Of a stretch of DNA of 60,967 bases, positions 24,046 to 31,973 are shown in pieces. The position numbers were made by a program, and so were the translations under genes. Below the pieces are notes generated by a model, which worked only from the letters and a program-made list of their open reading frames with translations, searched no databases and was not told the origin of the DNA. Position 1 is the stretch's first letter, and the number at the start of each line of letters is the position of its first letter. The stretch comes from a candidate division FCPU426 bacterium (GTDB lineage Bacteria; Oederibacteriota; Muellerivitia; Muellerivitales; DAHXKG01), in contig DAHXKG010000011.1 in NCBI GenBank assembly GCA_027366525.1, positions 1-60,967 on the forward strand, in the 5' to 3' direction.

Positions 24046-26355
24046 TTATTCCGTCGATTTTTCAGCAGATGCATCACTGGGTTCTTCATGATAATCGCAT
24101 TCTTTATTTGGGCATGCAATATATGCACCTTGGGTCTTATTATATTTTTCAATTAAAAATACTGACCCGCATTTCGGGCAAGGTCGATTAATCGGCTTAT
24201 TCCATGATTGAAATCGACATTCTGGATAGCGACTGCAACCATAAAAAACTGATCCCCGTTTCGCGTGACGAACAACAATTTCTCCTCCACATCCAAGTGG
24301 GCACGGTATTTTCAGAGTAAACGACTTAGTTGTTTTACACTCTGGGTACTTTTCGCATGCTAAAAATTTTCCAAAACGCCCAGCTCGAATAATCATAGCA
24401 TTGCCACATTTAGGACATTTTTCGTCCGTATGCGTATCTTCAACTACCAGCGATCCATCCAATGTTTCTTTCAAATTTTTTGTGTTTTGGCACGTCGGAT
24501 ATGCCGAACAAGCTAAAAATTTTCCATGCCTGCCCCACTTAGTTATCATTTTTTTTCCGCACTTCTCACAAACAATATCGGTTTCCTGTTCAATAATGCT
24601 TTTTTGTTCCAAGAAAAATTTTTCTGCTTCTTGAAGTTTGTTTTTAAATGGATCGTAAAATTCCTGAATAATTTTATGCCAATCTTCTCGTCCATTTTCA
24701 ACATCATCCAGTTCTTTTTCCAATTTAGCAGTAAATTCGTAGTCCAATATATTAGAAAAATTTTTCATTAATAGGTTGATTATTAAATCACCCAATTCTG
24801 TCAAAAAAAATCGCCCATTGTTTTTTTCAATATAACGACGTGTTTGAAGTGTTCCAAGTGTAGGTGCATATGTGGATGGACGTCCAATCCCTAGTTCTTC
24901 CAAAATCTTTATTAGTGATGCATCTGTGTATCGCGGTGGGGGTTGCGTGAAATGCTGATTTTGAAAAATATTTTGGTATTCTAATTTTTGATCAATCTCC
25001 ACTTTAGGAATTTTAATATCACTTTCATTTTCTTCGCTCTCCTGATTTTTCTTATCCTCGTCAATTATTTCTTGATAAATTTTTGTAAACCCATCAAATG
25101 CAACTGATGTTCCCGTGGCGCGAAAAACAAATTCATCCCCTGTAATATTAACTGATGTAACTTGATATTGTGCCGCACTCATTTGACTAGCAACAAATGC
25201 CTTCCATATTAGTTGATAAAGCTTAAACTGGTCAGGCAATAAGTATTGTTTAATCGATTCTGGCGTCCTAAAAACACTCGTTGGGCGTATAGATTCATGT
25301 GCATCTTGGATTTTTATTTTTTTAGCATTCGATTTTTCAGTTTGATCGATATATGTAGGGCCATAAATTTCTTGAATGAATTTTCGTGCTTCTTCTTTGG
25401 CTTCAGGTGAAATACGTTGCGAATCCGTTCGCATATACGTAATGAGACCGATTAATCCTGTTTCAACTTCTACTCCCTCGTAAAGGCCTTGAGCAACCGC
25501 CATAGTTTTTTTGGCACTAAACCTCAATTGTTTATAAGCCTCTTGTTGCAATTTAGACGTAGTTAGCGGTAATGGAGAACGCTTTATTTTATCTTTTTGA
25601 ATAATATCTGAAACTTTAAAACTTGCTTTCTCAATTTTTTCTTTAATTATTGTTGCGGCTTCTTGGCTTTTTATATCAATTTTTTCATTATTGATTTTAA
25701 CTAATACCGCATGAATTATTTGATTCTCAATAGTTTGAAAATCAGCTTCAATGCTCCAATATTCTTCTGGTTTAAACGCTTTAATATCAAGTTCTCGTTC
25801 AGAAACCAGACGCAAAGCTACTGATTGGACTCTACCAGCGGATAGCCCGCGCCGAATATGTTTCCACAATATTGGACTAATTCCATACCCGACAAGTCGA
25901 TCTAAAACTCGTCGAGCCTGTTGAGCATTGACCATACTTATATTTACATCCGAAGGCGACAATATAGCAGTTTCAATTGCTGACTTCGTGATTTCGTTTA
26001 ATCGAAGTCTATATAGGGGAGGTGTATTTGCATTTACGCTTAAAAAATTCTTAATATGCCATCCGATCGCTTCACCTTCGCGATCAGGGTCAGTGGCGAT
26101 AAAAATTTTTTCAGAATTTTTAGCTGCTTTTTTAAGCTCATTGATAATTGAGGCTTTACCGCGAATTTTTATATAAATTGGCTCAAAACCCTTTTCCACA
26201 TCAATACCCAATTTACTTTTAGGTAAATCTATCAAATGGCCTTTTGACGCTAAAACAACATAGTTATTTCCAAGATATTTATTGATTGTTTTAGCTTTAG
26301 ACGGAGATTCAACTATAACTAAATTTTTTTTTTCAATCTGTTTTTTTTTATTCAC
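24046..26355 (-). CDS. topA: DNA topoisomerase I
   Basis: Type IA topoisomerase that relaxes negative supercoils. The Toprim domain begins I-V-E-S-P-S-K-A-K-T-I and contains D-P-D-R-E-G-E-A-I-G-W-H. The active-site Tyr lies in T-Y-M-R-T-D-S-Q-R-I. Four C-terminal Cys4 zinc ribbons follow (C-E-K-C-G, C-P-K-C-G, C-P-L-G-C-G, C-P-K-C-G). Length is 769 aa. The GTG start at 26355 follows a well-formed promoter. It heads the topA...purA unit. Confidence 0.97.
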   Translation of the reverse strand: MNKKKQIEKKNLVIVESPSKAKTINKYLGNNYVVLASKGHLIDLPKSKLGIDVEKGFEPIYIKIRGKASIINELKKAAKNSEKIFIATDPDREGEAIGWHIKNFLSVNANTPPLYRLRLNEITKSAIETAILSPSDVNISMVNAQQARRVLDRLVGYGISPILWKHIRRGLSAGRVQSVALRLVSERELDIKAFKPEEYWSIEADFQTIENQIIHAVLVKINNEKIDIKSQEAATIIKEKIEKASFKVSDIIQKDKIKRSPLPLTTSKLQQEAYKQLRFSAKKTMAVAQGLYEGVEVETGLIGLITYMRTDSQRISPEAKEEARKFIQEIYGPTYIDQTEKSNAKKIKIQDAHESIRPTSVFRTPESIKQYLLPDQFKLYQLIWKAFVASQMSAAQYQVTSVNITGDEFVFRATGTSVAFDGFTKIYQEIIDEDKKNQESEENESDIKIPKVEIDQKLEYQNIFQNQHFTQPPPRYTDASLIKILEELGIGRPSTYAPTLGTLQTRRYIEKNNGRFFLTELGDLIINLLMKNFSNILDYEFTAKLEKELDDVENGREDWHKIIQEFYDPFKNKLQEAEKFFLEQKSIIEQETDIVCEKCGKKMITKWGRHGKFLACSAYPTCQNTKNLKETLDGSLVVEDTHTDEKCPKCGNAMIIRAGRFGKFLACEKYPECKTTKSFTLKIPCPLGCGGEIVVRHAKRGSVFYGCSRYPECRFQSWNKPINRPCPKCGSVFLIEKYNKTQGAYIACPNKECDYHEEPSDASAEKSTE

Positions 26356-26387
26356 ATCCTATGCCTCACAGGAATAATAACCTTGAA

Positions 26388-26417
26388 AGCATAATGTAAA
26401 TATCAAATGTTTGTCAA
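26388..26417 (-). promoter_or_regulatory. topA promoter
   Basis: On the minus strand a perfect TTGACA (-35) at 26412-26417 and TATGCT (-10) at 26388-26393 are separated by 18 bp. Transcription would start near 26381, about 26 nt before the GTG. Confidence 0.6.
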
Positions 26418-26560
26418 GGTTTCTTATCTTAATCTTTTAAAATAACAACTTTATAGCCCAAAATTTTCAAATCCTGACAAATCTTGAAAATCAAACTAAC
26501 AAAAAAACACCAAAACTTATTCAAATCATATAAGACTCAATATGATTAATGCTGAAACGC

Positions 26561-26597
26561 AAAACACAAAAAGCAACTTATATAAATAAAAGTAGCT
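26561..26597 (-). terminator. Rho-independent terminator of the efflux operon
   Basis: On the minus strand AGCTACTT (26590-26597) and AAGTTGCT (26572-26579) form an 8-bp stem with one mismatch and a 10-nt loop, followed directly by TTTTGTGTTTT. It lies about 40 nt after the tolC-like stop. Confidence 0.55.
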
Positions 26598-26637
26598 TGA
26601 TGACTGAAATTTACTCCAAAAAACACCTATTATAAAA

Positions 26638-27963
26638 TTAGTCTTTTGAAAATTTGCCGACCGCTATTTCTAAATGAATAAGCGACTCCGCAGCATCTAA
26701 TTTGGCCTCAACCGCACCAGCTTGAGCTTGAAATAAATCGGTTTCTGCATCCAAAAGATCTATTTGAGTTCCTTCCCCTGTCTTAATATCCATCAAAGCC
26801 AATCGTACACTCTCTTTTGATGTTGCAATATTTTTCAGCTGAGCTCGATAAAACTTAACATCGTACACATATTGCCGTTCCCATTCCAATTGATTTTCTT
26901 GAGCATTTACTATTAAATTTTTGATGGTTGCCTTTTGAGCTTGATACAAATTCTTTAATCGATTCGCTTCAAAAATATTTCTTCCACCATTTAAAACATT
27001 CCATGTTAATTCAACACCCACTGAATAATCATTCTGAAATTGGGCATTGGGTAAAATTAGTGGAGAATAATTCCCGTATTTGTAAAATTGTCGTACTCCA
27101 AATACGTCAATTTGGGGAACCCATTGCATTTCATCGGCCAATAATTTAGCATGAAGTGCTTGTTTTATTTCTATCTGTCCTTCGATATCTTCACGATGTT
27201 TAATTTTCATTTTCCATTTTTTTATCTTTATAATTTCCATTTTATTAGGAGTCGGCAGCTTTCCTTCTATCTGTTCACCCTTATCCGGAAGTTCTAAAAC
27301 GTCAAAGAGTTCCTGCCGATCAATTACAATCGCATTTTGATCTAAAACTTTTTGAGCTAACGCATTTTCCAATTTCGCTTTAATTCTTAAAACATCAAAT
27401 CGGGTTCCTTCCCCAACCTTTTGACTTATTTTGGCAATGGTTAAATGTTTTTGCAGGGTTTTAATATCTTGAATTGCCACTTTTAAAAAGGCTTTGGATG
27501 CTAGAACTTCATAATACAATGCTTTTATTTTTTCTAACATTAAACATATTTGATATTGATTGGTGTTATTCGATGATTTATTCATCCATGATTCCGAAAC
27601 ATGATTTTCAAAATCTGGAAGATTTAAAATGGGCATTGAAGCTTCTAAATTCAAAGTGGCCTGCGGAACCGCCTCGGGAAATAAAATTGTTTCGCCTCCA
27701 AAAATAACTCCTACTTGTGGATATATCATATTAAAAAAGTAATCTCCATTAATTGATACCTGAGGTAAAAGCGGGCTCCAACTCAAGGCATTTTCCCAAT
27801 TAGAAGCTGAATTTAAAAATTTCAGTTTTTGAATCGTGAAATTATTTCTATAGGCAATACGCAATATCGTCTTCAAATTCAATTCTTGCACCGGTTTGTT
27901 TTGGGCTTGAACAATTGACGAAATGCCCCAAAAAACAATACTTATGATTATTATTTTCTTCAT
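26638..27963 (-). CDS. TolC-family outer-membrane efflux channel
   Basis: A 441-residue protein with a signal peptide (residues 1-20, V-Q-A-Q). Two OEP repeats show long amphipathic helices; the typical V-G-E-G-T-R-F-D-V-L-R in the first repeat and the equivalent T-G-E-G-T-Q-I-D-L-L-D-A-E-T-D-L in the second are clear. Each ends in an A-x-x-x-L-x-x-A-x-G-like stretch. It is the last gene of marR-emrA-emrB-tolC, 5 nt after emrB, and would form the outer-membrane duct of the tripartite pump. Confidence 0.9.
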   Translation of the reverse strand: MKKIIIISIVFWGISSIVQAQNKPVQELNLKTILRIAYRNNFTIQKLKFLNSASNWENALSWSPLLPQVSINGDYFFNMIYPQVGVIFGGETILFPEAVPQATLNLEASMPILNLPDFENHVSESWMNKSSNNTNQYQICLMLEKIKALYYEVLASKAFLKVAIQDIKTLQKHLTIAKISQKVGEGTRFDVLRIKAKLENALAQKVLDQNAIVIDRQELFDVLELPDKGEQIEGKLPTPNKMEIIKIKKWKMKIKHREDIEGQIEIKQALHAKLLADEMQWVPQIDVFGVRQFYKYGNYSPLILPNAQFQNDYSVGVELTWNVLNGGRNIFEANRLKNLYQAQKATIKNLIVNAQENQLEWERQYVYDVKFYRAQLKNIATSKESVRLALMDIKTGEGTQIDLLDAETDLFQAQAGAVEAKLDAAESLIHLEIAVGKFSKD

Positions 27964-27968
27964 TACCC

Positions 27969-29567
27969 TTACTCCACCATCGACATAATTTCTGATTCTT
28001 CCTGTCCCTTTTTATTTTCCAAAAAATAATCAGCTTTAGCAGGCAATAAAAACACCGGAATAAATGAAATTAAAACCAAAATAGCACCTACTAAAAAAGT
28101 TTCTTCAAATGCTCCTGTTGCCGCTAATATTTGAATATAGTTGGCCAAGGCCATTTTGGCGGCTATCGCTGCATTCATAAAATTCAAGCCCAGATGATGT
28201 GCGGCTAACGTTAATTGAGTTAATCGTTGTATTAATCTCGGGTTATGCGCATTTAAATAGGGTGCTAAATTATTCATTTGAAAAACTGTTCTGTCGGTCA
28301 AAAAAGTTCCAAAAAAAGCAATTCCGATTGATCCTGATAATTGTTGGAACAAATTCAACATAGATGAGGCCATACCGGCTTTGTTTTTGGGAACTGAATT
28401 TAATGCCGCAGTCATTATCGGTGCAATTAAAAAAGCCAATCCAACACCTCGAATCAATGTTGGCCATAATAATCCCATCACACTTGTACTATATTGTAAA
28501 TTTTTATACATATACATAAATTCAAAGATGCCAACCAATCCAATAATGGTTGGAAGCCGTGGTCCTACTTTATCCGTCCACTTCCCAATCCAAATCATAA
28601 GAAAAGCCATTAATAATGGGCTTGGAAGAAGTAATAATCCAGTGTCAATAACACTATACCCCATAATATTTTGCATATAGAGAGGCAATAAAAAAACTCT
28701 GCCAAAAAGAATAATTGATCGAATAGAAATTAACAACATCGATGAACTAAACACCGAAGATCGGAATAATTGCAAATCTATAATTCCAGGTTCTTGTACA
28801 ATTGATTCTACGAAAAAAAAGCCAACAGTTCCTATAATCGTTAATATATAACAAGAAATGATAAATGTAGAAGTCCATCCATCTTGTTCACCTAAGGATA
28901 ACGCTAGCAAAAAAAATGTTACTGCAATAGTTAAAAATATAAATCCTGCAAAATCAAAGGACTTGAAATTTTTCACTTCTATCTTATCTGTCTTTAAAAT
29001 CTTTGATGAAAAAATTACTCCTAAAATTCCTATTGGAATATTAACTGTAAAAATTGATCTCCAGCCAAATATTTGTGTCAAATAACCACCTAATGTTGGA
29101 CCAAATGCTGGACCTAAAATAATTCCAACACCCCAGTATCCAATGGCTTTGCCTCGCTCCGTGGGTTCAAAAACTTCTGCAATTAAGGCCATGCCTGTCG
29201 GGGTTAGCGCACCTCCTCCAATTGCTTGAATTATTCTTGCAATAATTAAAACTGATAAATTTGGAGATATGCCACATAGAAAAGAACCAACTGTAAAAAC
29301 ACTTAAACTAGTAATATATAATTTCTTATATCCTATACGTTCGCGAACCCAAGTAGTTAACGGAATAAATACTGCAAAACTAATCATATAGCCTGTCAAA
29401 ACCCATTCTACACTGGTAACCGTGGTCCCTAAATCTGCCATAATGTTGGGGAGTGAAACGTTCACAATGCTTTGATCTAAAGCAGCCATGAGCGTTCCAA
29501 TCATCACAACCCCAAGCACTTCCCACTTATAATTTTTTGACTTGGTATTTGATAAATCAGCATTCAT
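27969..29567 (-). CDS. emrB: EmrB/QacA-type (DHA2) MFS multidrug exporter
   Basis: A 532-residue inner-membrane protein with about 14 membrane segments. The DHA2 motifs are present: L-D-Q-S-I-V-N-V-S-L-P in TM1 and G-P-A-F-G-P-T-L-G-G-Y in TM5 (motif C). The loop motif A reads W-V-R-E-R-I-G-Y-K-K-L. It exports drugs or toxic compounds with protons, through the EmrA adaptor and the TolC-like channel encoded alongside. It lies 2 nt after emrA. Confidence 0.92.
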   Translation of the reverse strand: MNADLSNTKSKNYKWEVLGVVMIGTLMAALDQSIVNVSLPNIMADLGTTVTSVEWVLTGYMISFAVFIPLTTWVRERIGYKKLYITSLSVFTVGSFLCGISPNLSVLIIARIIQAIGGGALTPTGMALIAEVFEPTERGKAIGYWGVGIILGPAFGPTLGGYLTQIFGWRSIFTVNIPIGILGVIFSSKILKTDKIEVKNFKSFDFAGFIFLTIAVTFFLLALSLGEQDGWTSTFIISCYILTIIGTVGFFFVESIVQEPGIIDLQLFRSSVFSSSMLLISIRSIILFGRVFLLPLYMQNIMGYSVIDTGLLLLPSPLLMAFLMIWIGKWTDKVGPRLPTIIGLVGIFEFMYMYKNLQYSTSVMGLLWPTLIRGVGLAFLIAPIMTAALNSVPKNKAGMASSMLNLFQQLSGSIGIAFFGTFLTDRTVFQMNNLAPYLNAHNPRLIQRLTQLTLAAHHLGLNFMNAAIAAKMALANYIQILAATGAFEETFLVGAILVLISFIPVFLLPAKADYFLENKKGQEESEIMSMVE

Positions 29568-29569
29568 AA

Positions 29570-30394
29570 TTAATATACTTGAATGCGAACTTCAACCGAT
29601 TGCCCGGCAAACAATCTTACTTTTGGATGTGGATTTAACTTGATTTTAATGGGTATCCGTTGCACAAGTTTAATAAAGTTCCCCGATGGGTCTTCTGCTG
29701 GCAACAGTGAAAATTCTGCTTCTGTAGCGGCTGTTATCTCTGAAACCTTTCCAGTTAAATCGCCACCTGAATCCACCGTAATGTACACTCGATCCCCGGT
29801 TTTTACTGCGCCAATACTCGTCTCTTCAATATCCGCAGATATCCACGCATGTGCCATGTCCGCTACTTCAAATGCAACTTGTCCCGGCGCCAAAATATTT
29901 CCTAGATCAGTAAATCGCTTTACAACATATCCGGTAACTGGACTTCGGACATAACTATAATTCAAATTTAATTGAGCCATTTTTTCATTGGATTTAGCAA
30001 TTATATATTGCGCTTTTGCCACATCGAAAACGCGGACTGGTACTCCTTGAGATTCCACGAGTTTTTCATCTCGAATGTAGTTTAGCCGGGCTAAGGTTTC
30101 CGCCGCCTTTGATTTTTCCAACTGAGCCTGAAACATTTGATGATCCAATTCTAACATTATTTCACCTTGGGTAACCCAATCTCCCGCATCGACATCTAAT
30201 TTAGTAACTTGTCCGCCAATATTTTCAGGTCCGACTTCACTAATGTTGGCCGAAACTCTTGCATCTTCTGAAAAGACATACGGGCGGAAAAAAAAGAACC
30301 AAATTATCACTCCGATTAAAATAACAATTAATGAAATTATAGCGATTTGTTTACTGCGTGGATGCTGCATCCAAGATTGTTTATTTGCGTCCAT
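29570..30394 (-). CDS. emrA: EmrA/HlyD-type membrane fusion protein
   Basis: A 274-residue periplasmic adaptor. One N-terminal membrane anchor (residues ~16-34), a lipoyl/barrel-sandwich start (E-N-I-G-G-Q-V-T-K-L-D-V-D-A-G-D-W-V), a fairly short coiled hairpin, then the second lipoyl half (V-R-S-P-V-T-G-Y-V) and the beta-barrel. The hairpin is shorter than in E. coli EmrA (390 aa). It overlaps marR by 1 nt (TAATG). Confidence 0.9.
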   Translation of the reverse strand: MDANKQSWMQHPRSKQIAIISLIVILIGVIIWFFFFRPYVFSEDARVSANISEVGPENIGGQVTKLDVDAGDWVTQGEIMLELDHQMFQAQLEKSKAAETLARLNYIRDEKLVESQGVPVRVFDVAKAQYIIAKSNEKMAQLNLNYSYVRSPVTGYVVKRFTDLGNILAPGQVAFEVADMAHAWISADIEETSIGAVKTGDRVYITVDSGGDLTGKVSEITAATEAEFSLLPAEDPSGNFIKLVQRIPIKIKLNPHPKVRLFAGQSVEVRIQVY

Positions 30395-30831
30395 TAAAAA
30401 TTACCCTGATGATGATTGTTTTCTAAATTTTCAATTAATTTTTTCATTATCGTCAAAAAATACATTTTTTCCTTTTGAGTTAATACGCCAAACAAACATT
30501 GTGCACTCTTCTTCTGAATCTTCGCAATTTCTTTGGCAACCTCTTTCCCACGAGAATTTAGTTGGATAATTTTACATCTCTTATCTTTCGTATCACTTTC
30601 ACGAATCACTAAATTTTTATTAATCAAATTTTCAACTGCACGAGTTATCGCCGCAGGATCTGTAATCGTTTTTTGAGCAGCTTCTTTAAGCAAAACAGAT
30701 TTGTTCTTTTTTAAATATAAAATCAAGCGAGCTTCGCCAGGTCCAATTTTCATTTTTTTTAAAGCAGACGTAAAAAAAGCATTAACCTGATTGCGCAACT
30801 GACTGAATCGTTTTAGTAATATTAACTCCAA
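30394..30831 (-). CDS. MarR-family regulator of the efflux operon
   Basis: A 145-residue winged-helix protein. The recognition region (L-L-K-E-A-A-Q-K-T-I-T-D-P-A-A-I-T-R-A-V-E-N-L-I) and the D-T-K-D-K-R-C-K wing are typical of MarR. The TTG start has AGGA 6 nt upstream. A perfect 12-bp palindrome lies 24 nt before the start, probably its own operator. It likely represses the pump until a ligand binds. Confidence 0.9.
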   Translation of the reverse strand: MELILLKRFSQLRNQVNAFFTSALKKMKIGPGEARLILYLKKNKSVLLKEAAQKTITDPAAITRAVENLINKNLVIRESDTKDKRCKIIQLNSRGKEVAKEIAKIQKKSAQCLFGVLTQKEKMYFLTIMKKLIENLENNHHQGNF

Positions 30832-30854
30832 TTGAAATCCTAGTCAAGAATTTA

Positions 30855-30866
30855 TTGATGCATCAA
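30855..30866. promoter_or_regulatory. Palindromic operator of the marR-emrAB-tolC operon
   Basis: TTGATGCATCAA is a perfect 12-bp palindrome, flanked by TTTA on one side and GTAAA on the other, extending the symmetry imperfectly. It lies 24 bp upstream of the marR start, where the promoter must be, as expected for MarR autoregulation. Confidence 0.6.
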
Positions 30867-30916
30867 GTAAATTGTTTTAAAAAAACATTTCCTTAAATTC
30901 AATTGTAAATTAGCAG

Positions 30917-31963
30917 CTAGTGTGGAAGTATCGCTTTATTGGGGCCATTGCCTAATGAGTCAGTTAATAAGTTTTCAACTTTTCCTAATAATTCCAAGTC
31001 GGTCAAAGCATGCTTGGGAAATGATGAGGCACTAATATTTAAATAAATTTCTTGTGATTTAAAAATAGATTTGAATAATTTAAAAATACGCTTAACAATA
31101 ATTTCATATGTATGATTATCCGTATCGGGTAAAATCAATGCGTATTTATCCATTGCTATCCGGCAAATGATATCAATGCGTCTAAGACTAGTCATGAGAA
31201 TTTTTGAAATTTGTTTTGCAATCTCTTCTTCATTAGCCAATTGCGGACTATGAATTTGAAGTAAAATAAGACTTACCGATCTTGAAAATCGTTTCCCTCT
31301 TTCAACTTCTTCTGCCAGTCTTTCTTTAAAATAATCAAGGTTATACAATCGAGTAATTTCATCCACCAAAATCAAAGATCGCTGTTTTGAATTCGTTTCA
31401 TTCGATTTTAAATGCTTTGCTTCTTTTAAATTAGCTTTTAACTCATTCGATTCTAATTCTTTTTGAATCTTTTCTTTAAATTCAATTAAAAAATTGGCGA
31501 GATTCATTTCCCAATTTTTAAAAACCCGAGATATTTCATCCAAGGTTTGAGGCAAATATTTTTTTGAAAATTGATCCACTAATCCCAAAATAATATAAAT
31601 ATTTTCATTGATACTAGAAGCTAAAAAAATCCCACTTGAGGGATTCTGCATTTTAAGTGTACCGTGCGGGGAAAATTGTGGTTTATCCGTTATATCCAAA
31701 AAAAATTTCAACGATATTTTTTTCAATGCTTGTCGTTCTTCATATCCTAGACGATCCAAACTCTTCTTTAAAAGTTCGTTTTTACCTATGCAACTTAAAA
31801 TTTTCGGTTCACTCTCGGATGAATCAGATATCAACAAAAAAACAAGATCCGTTGAAAAGGCAGATTTTATTGCATTTAAACAAGCCTCAATAGCCAAAAG
31901 TACATTTTGATTCGTTTGATATTGCTGAAACATTTTCTCAGATAAATTAATATTTGTGGTCAT
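30917..31963 (-). CDS. GAF-like sensor with degenerate GGDEF domain
   Basis: The N-terminal ~165 residues look like a GAF-type sensory fold (L-A-I-E-A-C-L-N-A-I-K-S-A-F near the start; G-I-F-L-A-S-S-I-N-E). A coiled-coil linker (K-E-K-I-Q-K-E-L-E-S-N-E-L-K-A-N) leads to a GGDEF fold (Y-N-L-D-Y-F-K-E-R-L-A-E-E; R-R-I-D-I-I-C-R-I-A). At the active site A-M-D-K-Y replaces G-G-D-E-F, so diguanylate cyclase activity is unlikely; a scaffold or receptor role is inferred. The start is put at ATG 31963; a TTG at 31981 would overlap the FtsA-like gene. Last gene of the chemosensory block. Confidence 0.75.
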   Translation of the reverse strand: MTTNINLSEKMFQQYQTNQNVLLAIEACLNAIKSAFSTDLVFLLISDSSESEPKILSCIGKNELLKKSLDRLGYEERQALKKISLKFFLDITDKPQFSPHGTLKMQNPSSGIFLASSINENIYIILGLVDQFSKKYLPQTLDEISRVFKNWEMNLANFLIEFKEKIQKELESNELKANLKEAKHLKSNETNSKQRSLILVDEITRLYNLDYFKERLAEEVERGKRFSRSVSLILLQIHSPQLANEEEIAKQISKILMTSLRRIDIICRIAMDKYALILPDTDNHTYEIIVKRIFKLFKSIFKSQEIYLNISASSFPKHALTDLELLGKVENLLTDSLGNGPNKAILPH

Positions 31964-31973
31964 AATTTTATCA

